Shown here piece by piece: positions 17,057-25,186 of a stretch of DNA of 64,000 bases. The stretch comes from Alphaproteobacteria bacterium (GTDB lineage: Bacteria; Pseudomonadota; Alphaproteobacteria; Micropepsales; Micropepsaceae). The number at the start of each line of letters is the position of its first letter. The stretch's first letter is position 1. The notes beneath the pieces are model-generated. The model was not told the origin of the DNA. It worked only from the letters and a program-made list of their open reading frames with translations, and made no database searches. A program made the translations under genes and the position numbers. The stretch lies in NCBI GenBank assembly GCA_028871795.1, contig JAGWMG010000003.1:186001-250000 (forward strand), in the 5' to 3' direction.

Positions 17057-17350
17057 CTAGACCTGAGAAGCCCGGTTTGCGTTCTCCAGCAGGTTCAACC
17101 TGTGCGATGCCAGTTTGTCGATTTCCGCACGCTTGAGGCGCAGCTTGCCTGTCGACAGGCGCGCCATCGCCATACGGGTGACGGCAAGCGCCCCGATGGA
17201 CAGCACGCCCAAGGCCAGCGCCCCGATCACGATCGCCCCAAACGGCACGATGCCGATCACTACGACCCGGCTGCGACTTCCCGCTCCGCTCGCCGGCAGC
17301 CTGCCTGCACGGCGACTGAAGGGAAAAACAAACGGGACAACGTTTGCCAT
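17057..17350 (-). CDS. Small two-segment membrane protein, function unknown
   Basis: A 97-residue protein: basic N-terminus (FSRRAGRLPASGAGSRSR), a long hydrophobic stretch rich in Gly/Ala/Ile (VVVIGIVPFGAIVIGALALG, then VLSIGALAV; residues ~28-56), then a charged C-terminal helix (KLRLKRAEIDKLASHRLNLL). Gly-x-x-x-Gly-like repeats suggest tight helix packing. Just 13 bases separate it from the DUF5666-like gene stop on the same strand, so they may form an operon. No named family recognised. Confidence 0.6.
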   Translation of the reverse strand: MANVVPFVFPFSRRAGRLPASGAGSRSRVVVIGIVPFGAIVIGALALGVLSIGALAVTRMAMARLSTGKLRLKRAEIDKLASHRLNLLENANRASQV

Positions 17351-17363
17351 TCCGCTCCAACTC

Positions 17364-18041
17364 CTACAGGAGCGGCTTGACGCCGTTTCTTTCGACCACC
17401 ACGCCGCGCGCGGACAGTTTGCCGTCCGCTCCCGTGGACGCGAAAATCGACACGGCCATGCCCGGCACCAGCCACGACGTATCGCCCAGGACCCACAACG
17501 TCACCGGGACGCCCGGCGCGACCTCGATCTCGGTTTCGCCGGTGCAGGTGCCGGCTCCGGGGCCGGTCGCGTGTCCGGTGCAGGTTCCATCCGCAGCTTT
17601 GGCGGAACCATGGAAGCTGAGCCGGAGGGTGCCCGCATTCGTCGCCACGCCGTTCACCACCACGACCGTGGCGTTCGTCATGCTGCGGTTCGGCGCATCC
17701 ATGCCGTATTGACCCTCGCCGAGGCCGCGCAACGCTTCGGGGAAAATCCGCACCTCCTGCGCATGCAGCTTGCCGTCCTTGCCCATGAGGGCGGCGGAGG
17801 CGACGAAATCGCCGGGCTTGATGTCGGCGACCGTTCGCTTTTCGTTGGCGATGACGCGCGCATTGGGCACCAGTGCGACCGACACGGTCGTGCCGGCGCT
17901 TGTCTTGACGCTCAGCGTCTGCGTCGCGGGGTCGAAGGCGTTGATGGCGCCGGTGATGTGTTGCGGCGGCAGCGGGGGGGCCGCCATGACGGGTGGGATC
18001 GCAAGAATGCCGACAAGCGCGGCGGCGGATAATACTCGCAT
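17364..18041 (-). CDS. Secreted DUF5666-like beta-domain protein
   Basis: A 225-residue protein with a clear signal peptide (MRVLSAAALVGILAIPPVMAAPP). The body has short beta-rich repeats of the type HITGAINAFDPATQTLSVKT and VADIKPGDFVASAALMGKDG, which resemble the DUF5666 OB-like domain. Two short Cys motifs (GTCTGHATG, GTCTGETEIE) follow around residues 153-171. Likely periplasmic or surface-located, role unknown. It is 20 bases downstream of the secreted methyltransferase-like gene on the same strand, so probably co-transcribed. Confidence 0.75.
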   Translation of the reverse strand: MRVLSAAALVGILAIPPVMAAPPLPPQHITGAINAFDPATQTLSVKTSAGTTVSVALVPNARVIANEKRTVADIKPGDFVASAALMGKDGKLHAQEVRIFPEALRGLGEGQYGMDAPNRSMTNATVVVVNGVATNAGTLRLSFHGSAKAADGTCTGHATGPGAGTCTGETEIEVAPGVPVTLWVLGDTSWLVPGMAVSIFASTGADGKLSARGVVVERNGVKPLL

Positions 18042-18060
18042 GAGGGAACGCTCCTTGGGA

Positions 18061-18825
18061 TCAGTGTTTGGCGGCGGCGGGCTTGCGGAATTTCAGGATG
18101 AACTGATCCGTATGGCCGCGGATGGACGGATCGAAAACCTTGATCGTTCGAGGATCCTTGGGATTGCGCAGGACGTTGCTTTCGCCGACCAGCTTGAATC
18201 CGGCCGCTTCCACTTCCTTCTTCACGACCGCTTCGTCGATGCGATGCAGCGTGTCGGTGTCGCGCACGCCCGAGCCTTTCTCCGCCGAGTGATCGAGCAC
18301 GATGTAGATGCCGCCCGGCTTGAGCGCGTCATAGACCGCCTTGTTCACCCGGGCGGTATCGGCGGGTTCGAAGAAGGGGTCCTTCAGGTCATGGTAATTC
18401 TGCGACGTCCACACGACGTCGAGCGGCTCCGGCGCCACCAGCTTATTGACCGACATGTGGATGACGCTGACGTTCGGGTATTGCGCCGCCACCGCCATGA
18501 CCGGCGGCGACTTGCCGTCCTTGAAGAAGTGATCGAGTTCCGCCGGCTGGAAGGCATAGACATAGCCGTTTGCTCCGACCGCCTTGGCGAAGATGCGCGT
18601 GAAATATCCGCCGCCCGGTATCAGATCCATGACGCGCGCCCCCGGCTTGATCCCCGCGATGCGCAGCATCTCTGCCGGCTTGCGGTCGACGTCGCGCTTG
18701 GTGTCGTCGGCGGGACGCGCGGAATCGCTCAAGGCCTCCGTGACGTAAACGGGTGCCGGTGCCGCGGGCGCGCCCGCTGCCAGCAGGACCGTCGCGGCGG
18801 CAGCCATAAGGCAGTTGCGGATCAT
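18061..18825 (-). CDS. Exported class I SAM-methyltransferase-like protein
   Basis: A 254-residue protein with an apparent signal peptide (MIRNCLMAAAATVLLAAGAPAAPAP) followed by a Rossmann methyltransferase domain: motif I is GARVMDLIPGGGYFTRIFAK (residues ~62-81), motif II YVYAFQPAEL, and the post-motif region DALKPGGIYIVLDHSA. The GxGxG of motif I is modified (DLIPGGGYF). This family of exported methyltransferase-like proteins is common in Proteobacteria. SAM is not expected in the periplasm, so the true activity is uncertain. Divergent from the phosphotransferase gene. Confidence 0.82.
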   Translation of the reverse strand: MIRNCLMAAAATVLLAAGAPAAPAPVYVTEALSDSARPADDTKRDVDRKPAEMLRIAGIKPGARVMDLIPGGGYFTRIFAKAVGANGYVYAFQPAELDHFFKDGKSPPVMAVAAQYPNVSVIHMSVNKLVAPEPLDVVWTSQNYHDLKDPFFEPADTARVNKAVYDALKPGGIYIVLDHSAEKGSGVRDTDTLHRIDEAVVKKEVEAAGFKLVGESNVLRNPKDPRTIKVFDPSIRGHTDQFILKFRKPAAAKH

Positions 18826-18907
18826 GGTTTCTCCCTCTGGTATGCTTGCGCGTGCGATTATGGCACGAGGCAGGGAAGCGCGCGAGCGAGTCTATGGACC
18901 GCATCAC

Positions 18908-19930
18908 ATGAACTTGAACGACCAATTCGGCGACGTCGCGACGGCGCTCTGCGAAATGCGCCTGATCGGGGAGGGCGAGCAGTTCGCGATCCGCGCGCTG
19001 TCCGGGGGCGTGTCGTGCGATGTCTACGACGTCCGCACGGACAAGCGCGCCTATTGCGTCAAGCGCGCGCTCGCCAAGCTCCGCGTCGCGGCCGACTGGC
19101 GCGCGCCCGCCGAGCGCAGCCATGCCGAAGTCGCCTGGATGCGACTCGTGGCGGGTATCGATCCGCGATGGGTGCCGGAAATTCTGGGCGAAGACCGCGC
19201 GCGCCATCTTTTCGTTATGACCTACTTCCCGCCGGAGACTTATCCGGTTTGGAAGTCGCTGTTGGCTCGGGGCGAGATCGATGTCGGCTTCACGGCGCGG
19301 GTCGGCGAAGCTGTCGCGCGCATCCATTCGGCGACTGCGGGACGCGAGGACATCGCGCGCGCCTTTGCCAACGGCGAACAATTCCACGCGCTGCGCGTCG
19401 AGGCTTATCTGCTGCACACGGCGGCCAAGCATCCCGACGTCGCCGAAACGATCCGCGACGCGGCGAGGAGCGTCGAGACCGCGCGCATCGCGCTGATGCA
19501 CGGCGACGTCAGCCCGAAGAATATTCTGCGCGGTCCACAGGGCCCGGTTTTCCTCGATGCCGAAACCTGCTGTTACGGCGATCCGGCATTCGACCTCGCC
19601 TTCTGCCTCAATCATCTGTTGTTGAAGGCGCTTTGGCATCCCGAGCACGCGCCGGCTTATGCGACCGCGTTCACCGCCCTGAAGAAAGCCTATTTCGCCA
19701 AGGCGGACTGGGAGGAACCCGCAGGCCTCGAGCGCCGCACGGCGGCTCTTCTGGCGGCCTTCCTGCTGGCGCGCATCGACGGCAAATCGCCGGTGGAATA
19801 CGTCACGGCCGACGGCGACAAGGCGTTCGTCAGGGCGGCGGCCAAGGCGTTCCTCGACGGCGGCAAGACGCTCGACGACATGCTGGCGCACTGGACAGAG
19901 GCGCTTGCGGCCCGCCAAATGCGCCGGTAG
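18908..19930 (+). CDS. APH-family phosphotransferase
   Basis: A 340-residue kinase-fold protein of the aminoglycoside/choline phosphotransferase superfamily. The catalytic loop is LMHGDVSPKNIL (Asp/Asn near residues 200-206) and the metal motif FLDAETCCYGDPAFDLAF follows. The physiological substrate is a small hydroxyl compound but cannot be named; antibiotic resistance should not be assumed. I use the ATG at 18908 (MNLNDQFGDV); the frame is open back to 18815 with other ATGs, but that part overlaps the divergent methyltransferase promoter region. Followed 16 bases later by an amino-acid permease on the same strand. Confidence 0.85.
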   Translation: MNLNDQFGDVATALCEMRLIGEGEQFAIRALSGGVSCDVYDVRTDKRAYCVKRALAKLRVAADWRAPAERSHAEVAWMRLVAGIDPRWVPEILGEDRARHLFVMTYFPPETYPVWKSLLARGEIDVGFTARVGEAVARIHSATAGREDIARAFANGEQFHALRVEAYLLHTAAKHPDVAETIRDAARSVETARIALMHGDVSPKNILRGPQGPVFLDAETCCYGDPAFDLAFCLNHLLLKALWHPEHAPAYATAFTALKKAYFAKADWEEPAGLERRTAALLAAFLLARIDGKSPVEYVTADGDKAFVRAAAKAFLDGGKTLDDMLAHWTEALAARQMRR

Positions 19931-19946
19931 CGAATCCGGGCGGGCT

Positions 19947-21359
19947 ATGGGCATCTTCGGTCGGCGGAAATCCATTGACGGCATTACGGACAATCCCGGC
20001 GGCGAACGGCTGAAGCCGACGCTGTCCTGGCTGCATCTGGTAGCGCTCGGCGTGGGGGGGATCGTCGGCACCGGCATCTACACGCTCACCGGCATCGGCG
20101 CCGGTCTGGCCGGTCCGTCGATGATCCTGTCCTTCTTCATTGCCGGCCTGGTCAGCGCCTGCGCCGCGCTCGCCTACGCCGAAATGGCGACGATGATGCC
20201 CGCCGCCGGCAGCGCCTACACCTACTCCTACGTGGTGATGGGCGAACCCATCGCCTGGTTCGTCGGCTGGAGCCTGATCCTGGAATATACGGTGGTCTGC
20301 GCCGCCGTCGCGGTGGGCTGGTCGGCCTATGCTGCGGGCTTCATGGCCTCGCTGCACATCTCTTTGCCTGCAGCGCTATTGGCCGGTCCGCAGGCGGGCG
20401 GTCTCGTCAATCTGCCGGCGGTGGTTATCTCCTTCGCCGTGGCGGGGCTGTTGGCGCTGGGCACGCGCGAGAGCGCGACGGTGAACTTCGTTCTGGTGAC
20501 GGTGAAGCTGGTGGCGCTGGCGGCGTTCATCGCCCTGACGCTGCCCGCCTTCGATCCCGCCCATTTCAAGCCCTTCATGCCCTACGGCTGGTTCAGCCTG
20601 TCGCCCGACGGCATGAAGCTGGGCGTGCTGCCGGCGGCGTCGCTTATCTTCTTCGCCTTCTACGGCTTCGACACCATCTCCACCGCCGCGGAGGAGGCGA
20701 AGAATCCCGGCCGCGACCTTTCCATCGGCATCGTCGGCTCGATGGTGCTGTGCACGATCATCTACATAGCGGTGGCCGCGACCGCGATCGGCGCCCTGCC
20801 CACCGCCCAATTCGCCAGGAGCGCCGAGCCGCTGGCGCTGATCCTGCGCACGCTGCATCACCCGCTGGCGGCGACGCTGGTGGCGGGCGCGGCGATCCTC
20901 GCCTTCCCGACGGTCATCATGGTCTTCATGTACGGACAGAGCCGCATCTTCTTCACCATGGCCCGCGACCGGCTGCTGCCGCCCGGATTGGCGAAGGTGA
21001 GCGCGCGGACCGGCACGCCCGTGGCCGTGACGGTCTTCACCGGGTTCGTCGCCGCCGTCATCGCCGGGGCGGCGCCGCTGAAGCTGATCGCCGAGCTGGC
21101 CAACGCGGGCACGCTGTGCGCCTTCATCGCGGTGGCGCTGTCGATGATCCTGCTGCGCGTGCGCGATCCCAAGCGGGTGCGCGTGTTCTCCGTGCCGTTG
21201 TGGTGGCTGGTGGGACCGGCGGCAATCGCCGGCTGCCTCTACCTGTTCTGGAACCTGCCGGTGCTGACGCAGACGTTGTTCTTCTGCTGGAACGCGGTCG
21301 GGATTGTGGTCTATCTGCTCTACGGCGTGCGCAAGAGCCGGTTCGCGGAAGCGCGATGA
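19947..21359 (+). CDS. APC-family cationic amino acid permease
   Basis: A 470-residue inner-membrane transporter of the amino acid-polyamine-organocation superfamily, CAT-like, with about 12 helices. The first helix carries the substrate-binding GVGGIVGTGIYTLTG motif (residues ~33-47); AYAEMATMMPAAGSAYTY and FFAFYGFDTISTAAEEAKNP are also typical. Likely a proton-coupled amino-acid importer. The start is the ATG at 19947; upstream codons overlap the preceding gene. It may be co-transcribed with the phosphotransferase 16 bases upstream. Confidence 0.92.
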   Translation: MGIFGRRKSIDGITDNPGGERLKPTLSWLHLVALGVGGIVGTGIYTLTGIGAGLAGPSMILSFFIAGLVSACAALAYAEMATMMPAAGSAYTYSYVVMGEPIAWFVGWSLILEYTVVCAAVAVGWSAYAAGFMASLHISLPAALLAGPQAGGLVNLPAVVISFAVAGLLALGTRESATVNFVLVTVKLVALAAFIALTLPAFDPAHFKPFMPYGWFSLSPDGMKLGVLPAASLIFFAFYGFDTISTAAEEAKNPGRDLSIGIVGSMVLCTIIYIAVAATAIGALPTAQFARSAEPLALILRTLHHPLAATLVAGAAILAFPTVIMVFMYGQSRIFFTMARDRLLPPGLAKVSARTGTPVAVTVFTGFVAAVIAGAAPLKLIAELANAGTLCAFIAVALSMILLRVRDPKRVRVFSVPLWWLVGPAAIAGCLYLFWNLPVLTQTLFFCWNAVGIVVYLLYGVRKSRFAEAR

Positions 21360-21399
21360 ATCTACTATACTGTCTCAATTCCTTGGGAAGGGAAAAGCC

Positions 21400-21672
21400 A
21401 TGCGCGTGAGATTATGGGCCCTGTCCGCCGGATTTGTTCTGGCGGGAATGACCGTGCCTGTGTCGGCAAGCGACTATGTCGAATGGTCCGGGCCGGGATG
21501 GTACATCATCGACAGCGTCGCCGTGGTTACGTATTCTTTTATAGGCGGGCCCTATTCCAGCGAAGCCGAATGCAAGGCCGTCTTGGCACCCTACCAATCT
21601 GCGAATCAGGAGACTCCCGGTCACATGGATGCCGACTGCGACTATTATACGAAGAACCCATACGGAGAATAA
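21400..21672 (+). CDS. Small secreted protein, function unknown
   Basis: A 90-residue protein with a signal peptide (MRVRLWALSAGFVLAGMTVPVSAS). The mature part (~66 residues) is aromatic-rich (YVEWSGPGWYIIDSVAVV) with two cysteines (AECKAV and DCDYYTKN) that could form a disulfide. A good ribosome-binding site (GGGAAGGG) lies 8-10 bases upstream of the ATG at 21400. Not recognised as a named family. Confidence 0.75.
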   Translation: MRVRLWALSAGFVLAGMTVPVSASDYVEWSGPGWYIIDSVAVVTYSFIGGPYSSEAECKAVLAPYQSANQETPGHMDADCDYYTKNPYGE

Positions 21673-21705
21673 GGGGACACAATACTTAATCCGCTCGCCC
21701 CAATC

Positions 21706-22185
21706 TCACCCCTTCACCTCCAGCGGCACGCCGGGTTCGACCTTCGAGGCGTGGATGGCGAGCGCCGTCTTGACGCTGGCGACGTTCTTCTCAGCGGTCA
21801 GCCGTTCGGTGATGAACCTCTGGAACGACGCGAGGTCCTTCGCCACGCATTTCAAAATGAAATCCACTTCGCCCGAAAGCATGTAGCACTCGCGCACCTC
21901 CGGCCAGGAGCGCACATGCTCCTCGAACGCCTTGAGATCGTTGTCGTGCTGGCTGGCGAGGCCCACAAAGGCGTAGCCGGTGACCTCGAAGCCGAGCTGC
22001 TTGGCGTCGAGATCGGCGTGATAGCCCTGGATGTAGCCCGCCTTCTCCAGCGCCCGCATCCGCCTCAGGCAGGGCGGCGCGGTGATCTTGGCGCGGCGGG
22101 AAAGTTCGACGTTGGTGATGCGGCCGTCCGACTGAAGTTCGGTCAGGATTCGCATGTCTATGGAATCGAGCTTGTGGTGCTCCAC
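21706..22185 (-). CDS. Lrp/AsnC-family transcriptional regulator
   Basis: A 159-residue feast/famine regulator. The N-terminal HTH is LDSIDMRILTELQSDGRITNVELSRRAKITAPPCLRR (two halves around residues 6-42), with the recognition helix near SRRAKITAPPCLRR. The C-terminal RAM domain runs from ~65 (TGYAFVGLAS...ECYMLSGEVDFILKCVAKDL). It is expected to form octamers and sense an amino acid. Divergent from trxB; in many alphaproteobacteria this gene, trxB and a LysR gene sit together. A palindrome in the shared upstream region (22283-22296) may be its operator. Confidence 0.93.
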   Translation of the reverse strand: MEHHKLDSIDMRILTELQSDGRITNVELSRRAKITAPPCLRRMRALEKAGYIQGYHADLDAKQLGFEVTGYAFVGLASQHDNDLKAFEEHVRSWPEVRECYMLSGEVDFILKCVAKDLASFQRFITERLTAEKNVASVKTALAIHASKVEPGVPLEVKG

Positions 22186-22282
22186 GGGTGGTCCCCGAAT
22201 TGAAAAGCGAAGGCTTTTAACCCGGACAGGTCCGTGCGAGCAATAATATTTCTACACCGCCTGCGACATAAACGCCTGGAAC

Positions 22283-22296
22283 GAATCGTTCGATTC
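22283..22296. promoter_or_regulatory. 14-bp inverted repeat between lrp and trxB
   Basis: GAATCGTTCGATTC: perfect 6-base arms GAATCG and CGATTC around TT, about 100 bases upstream of the lrp start and 60 bases upstream of the candidate trxB -35. Position fits an operator for the divergent Lrp-type regulator or another factor. No experimental consensus is known to me for this regulator. Confidence 0.4.
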
Positions 22297-22357
22297 TTCC
22301 TCGCAAGGTCGCAGGAGCACAGCTAAGGCTTTATAAAACCTTATGAATCCACTGCGC

Positions 22358-22386
22358 TTGACGTTTGGTGCGGGGCTCCCGATATG
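22358..22386 (+). promoter_or_regulatory. Candidate sigma70 promoter for trxB
   Basis: TTGACG (22358-22363), a 17-base spacer, then GATATG (22381-22386). The -35 is strong, the -10 weak. Transcription would start around 22393, downstream of the ATG at 22365, which supports TTG at 22473 as the true trxB start. Confidence 0.35.
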
Positions 22387-22472
22387 ACCTTGGCGCCAGC
22401 CGAGACCGATCGTGGAGCACGCTTGGCCGGGCGGCCGTTAACGCTGCTCCCGCGAACGAAAACGAGACGTCT

Positions 22473-23411
22473 TTGTCCAGTCACTCGAAAGTCGTGATTC
22501 TCGGAAGCGGCCCCGCGGGCTGCACTGCCGCGATCTATGCCGCGCGCGCCATGCTCCAGCCGACGTTGATCGCCGGCATCCAGCCGGGCGGCCAGCTCAC
22601 CATCACCACGGACGTCGAGAATTATCCGGGCTTCGCGGAAGCGATCCAGGGGCCTTGGCTGATGCAGCAGATGGAAGAGCAGGCCAGGCGCCTGGGCACG
22701 AACTTCGTGCAGGATACCGTCGCCTCGGTGGATCTGGCCAAGCGGCCGTTCACGCTGATCGGCGATTCGGGCGAGCGCACCACCGCCGATGCGCTCATCA
22801 TCGCCACCGGGGCGCAGGCGAAATGGCTCGGCTTGCCGTCGGAAGCGAAGTTCCAGGGTTTCGGCGTTTCGGCCTGCGCCACCTGCGACGGATTCTTCTT
22901 CCGCGGCAAGAACGTGGCCGTCGTCGGCGGCGGCAATTCGGCGGCGGAAGAGGCTTTGTTCCTGACGAATTTCGCCGACAAGGTGACGCTGATCCATCGC
23001 CGCGACACCCTGCGTTGCGACAAGACGAATCAGGCGCGCGCCGAAGCCAATCCGAAAATCGAAATCCTCTACGACACCGAAGTCGCCGAAGTCCTCGGCA
23101 GCGAAGATCCGAAAAGCGTCACGGCCCTGGCCTTGCGCAACACGGTGACGGGCACTTCGCACAGTCTGGCGGTCGATGGACTGTTCGTCGCCATCGGCCA
23201 TTCGCCGGCGACCGCCCTGTTCAAAGGTCAGCTCGACATGGACGAATCCGGCTATATCAAGACGGCGCCGGATTCGACGCACGCCAGCGTGGCAGGCGTG
23301 TTTGCCGCGGGCGACGTGAAGGATAGGGTCTTCCGTCAGGCCGTGACCGCGGCGGGCATGGGCTGCATGGCGGCGCTGGAAGCCGAACGGTTCCTGGCGG
23401 GAGCGCATTGA
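22473..23411 (+). CDS. trxB: Thioredoxin reductase
   Basis: NADPH-dependent flavoprotein that reduces thioredoxin in the cytoplasm. The FAD-binding motif VVILGSGPAGCTAAIYAARA is at the N-terminus, the redox motif CATC is in SACATCDGFFF, the NADPH motif is GGGNSAAEEA, and the C-terminal GVFAAGDV is present. I place the start at TTG 22473 (MSSHSKVVIL), the normal beginning for the family. An in-frame ATG at 22365 would add 36 residues with no family counterpart and would precede the likely transcription start. The stop overlaps the lysR start (TGATG at 23409-23413). Confidence 0.95.
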   Translation: MSSHSKVVILGSGPAGCTAAIYAARAMLQPTLIAGIQPGGQLTITTDVENYPGFAEAIQGPWLMQQMEEQARRLGTNFVQDTVASVDLAKRPFTLIGDSGERTTADALIIATGAQAKWLGLPSEAKFQGFGVSACATCDGFFFRGKNVAVVGGGNSAAEEALFLTNFADKVTLIHRRDTLRCDKTNQARAEANPKIEILYDTEVAEVLGSEDPKSVTALALRNTVTGTSHSLAVDGLFVAIGHSPATALFKGQLDMDESGYIKTAPDSTHASVAGVFAAGDVKDRVFRQAVTAAGMGCMAALEAERFLAGAH

Positions 23412-24307
23412 TGGACTGGGATAAGTTGCGCATCTTCCACGCGGTAGCCTCCGCGGGGAGCTTTACCCATGCGGGCCAGATGCTGGCGCTCAGTCAATCC
23501 GCCGTGAGCCGTCAGATCAGCGCCCTCGAAGAAGAGATCACCACGCCTCTGTTCCAGCGCCACGCCCGCGGGCTGACGCTGACCGACGAGGGCGAAATGC
23601 TGTACGCGGCGGTGAGCGACGTGCTGACCCGTCTGGCGCAAGCCGAAGAAGCGCTCAAGAACGTGCGCGAAGCGCCGCGCGGCACGCTGAAGGTCACGGC
23701 CAGCAACGGCATCGGCACCTACTGGCTGGTTCCGCGCCTGTGCAAGTTCCTGACGGAGTATCCCGAGATCGAACTTCATCTGGTGATGGAGGACCGCGAA
23801 CTCGATCTGGCACAGCGAGAAGCCGACCTCGCCATCCGCATGCGGGCGCCGGTGCAGGCCGATCTCATCCAGCGCAAGCTCTTCACCGTGCATTACCACA
23901 TCTACGCAACCAAGGAGTATCTGGACGCCTGCGGCGTGCCGGAGACCTTCGAGGACCTCGCCCGGCACACGATCATCGCTTACGGCGAAACGGCCGCGCC
24001 GGAAATCCGCGAGGTCAACTGGCTGATCGAACAAACACGCCGGCTGACGCGGCCATTGGGCAAAGGCCGCACGGTTCGAATCAACAATGTGACAGGAATT
24101 TTAGGTGCCGCGCAGTCGGGGCTTGGAATCGCCGCCATGCCCGATTATGTGGCCGCCGAACACAGCGAGCTTATCCGCGTCCTGCCGGAAATCCCGGGTC
24201 CCAGCTTCGACGTCCATCTCGTCTATGCGGACGCCTTGCGACAGTCCAAGCGCGTGGGCGCTTTCCGGGATTTTTTGGTCCGGGAAGCCAAGGAATGGCG
24301 CTATTGA
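23411..24307 (+). CDS. LysR-family transcriptional regulator
   Basis: A 298-residue LTTR. The HTH lies at residues ~3-60 (WDKLRIFHAVASAGSFTHAG, LSQSAVSRQISALEEE, TPLFQRHARGLTLTDEGE) and the effector-binding domain from ~90 to the end. It is translationally coupled to trxB and probably co-transcribed, an arrangement conserved in alphaproteobacteria, which suggests a role in redox-related regulation. The target genes are not visible here. A clear Rho-independent terminator follows 150 bases after the stop. Confidence 0.93.
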   Translation: MDWDKLRIFHAVASAGSFTHAGQMLALSQSAVSRQISALEEEITTPLFQRHARGLTLTDEGEMLYAAVSDVLTRLAQAEEALKNVREAPRGTLKVTASNGIGTYWLVPRLCKFLTEYPEIELHLVMEDRELDLAQREADLAIRMRAPVQADLIQRKLFTVHYHIYATKEYLDACGVPETFEDLARHTIIAYGETAAPEIREVNWLIEQTRRLTRPLGKGRTVRINNVTGILGAAQSGLGIAAMPDYVAAEHSELIRVLPEIPGPSFDVHLVYADALRQSKRVGAFRDFLVREAKEWRY

Positions 24308-24457
24308 AAGTTCACAAACCGACCCTATGTAAGGGGTGCGGCAGTCCCGTCCCCCCACGGCCTGCCGCCGCGAAGCCCCTCTTCGCGAGGGCCCAGGGCG
24401 GCATGTGTGCCGTCCGGCCCAGCTCGCGCCCCAACACACGCGGGCATCCCAAGCTGA

Positions 24458-24492
24458 ACGCCGGAGCGCCCCCGCTCCGGCGTCCTTTTTTT
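24458..24492 (+). terminator. Rho-independent terminator after trxB-lysR
   Basis: Eleven-base perfect arms ACGCCGGAGCG and CGCTCCGGCGT around CCCC, followed by CC and a run of seven T (24486-24492). The strong GC stem plus T-tract ends the trxB-lysR transcript before the LemA operon. Confidence 0.85.
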
Positions 24493-24583
24493 GGAAGCAT
24501 CCGCTCGACCCTATCAAGAGGTGGGGGCGAAGCCGTGGTATAAACTGTTTCGAATTGGTTCAGCCGGTCTGGGAGGGTCTGCC

Positions 24584-25186
24584 ATGTCGAAGGGTCTTAT
24601 GAAATTAGTCGGCCGCATCGCGGCCGTGTGCGTGGTGGGGCTGGCCCTTGCCGGTTGCGGCATCAATGCCGTGCCGACCCAGGACGAGCAGGTCAAAGCC
24701 GCCTGGAGCCAGGTGCAGAACGAATACCAGCGCCGCGCCGATCTGGTTCCCAATCTGGTCGCCACCGTGAAGGGCTATGCCACGCACGAAGAAAAAACCC
24801 TGACCGAGGTGACCGAAGCACGCGCCAAGGCGACGCAGATGGTCCTTCCTCCGGACATCCTCACCAACCCGCAGGCGTTCCATCAGTTCGAACAGAACCA
24901 GGCGCAGCTGAGCGGCGCGCTGGGACGGCTGCTGGCCGTCAGCGAATCCTATCCGCAGCTGAAGGCGGACCAGAATTTTCTGGTGCTGCAGGCGCAGCTC
25001 GAAGGCACCGAGAACCGCATCGCCGTCGCCCGCAGGGACTATATCGACGCCGTGCAAACCTATAACACCACGCTGCGTACGATCCCGAGCCGCTGGATCG
25101 CCGCGATCTTCTATCCCGAGGCCAAGGTGCGTCAGACGTTCACCACCACGGAAGACACCCAGCACGCGCCAAAGGTGACTTTCTGA
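24584..25186 (+). CDS. LemA-family lipoprotein
   Basis: A 200-residue LemA protein. An N-terminal signal with lipobox LALAGC (Cys near residue 25) suggests lipid attachment, less usual than the single-helix form. The helical LemA domain follows: VQNEYQRRADLVPNLVATVKGYA, then AQLSGALGRLLAVSESYPQLK and the VARRDYIDAVQTYNTTLRTIP motif. The molecular role of LemA is not established; it nearly always occurs with TPM-domain proteins, as here. GGGAGGG precedes the ATG at 24584. The stop overlaps the next gene (TGATG). Confidence 0.92.
   Translation: MSKGLMKLVGRIAAVCVVGLALAGCGINAVPTQDEQVKAAWSQVQNEYQRRADLVPNLVATVKGYATHEEKTLTEVTEARAKATQMVLPPDILTNPQAFHQFEQNQAQLSGALGRLLAVSESYPQLKADQNFLVLQAQLEGTENRIAVARRDYIDAVQTYNTTLRTIPSRWIAAIFYPEAKVRQTFTTTEDTQHAPKVTF

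Noticed and set aside
18908-19930. Aminoglycoside-resistance gene
   Set aside because: The fold is right, but the family is broad, there is no resistance context, and the sequence is not close to a known resistance enzyme that I recognise.
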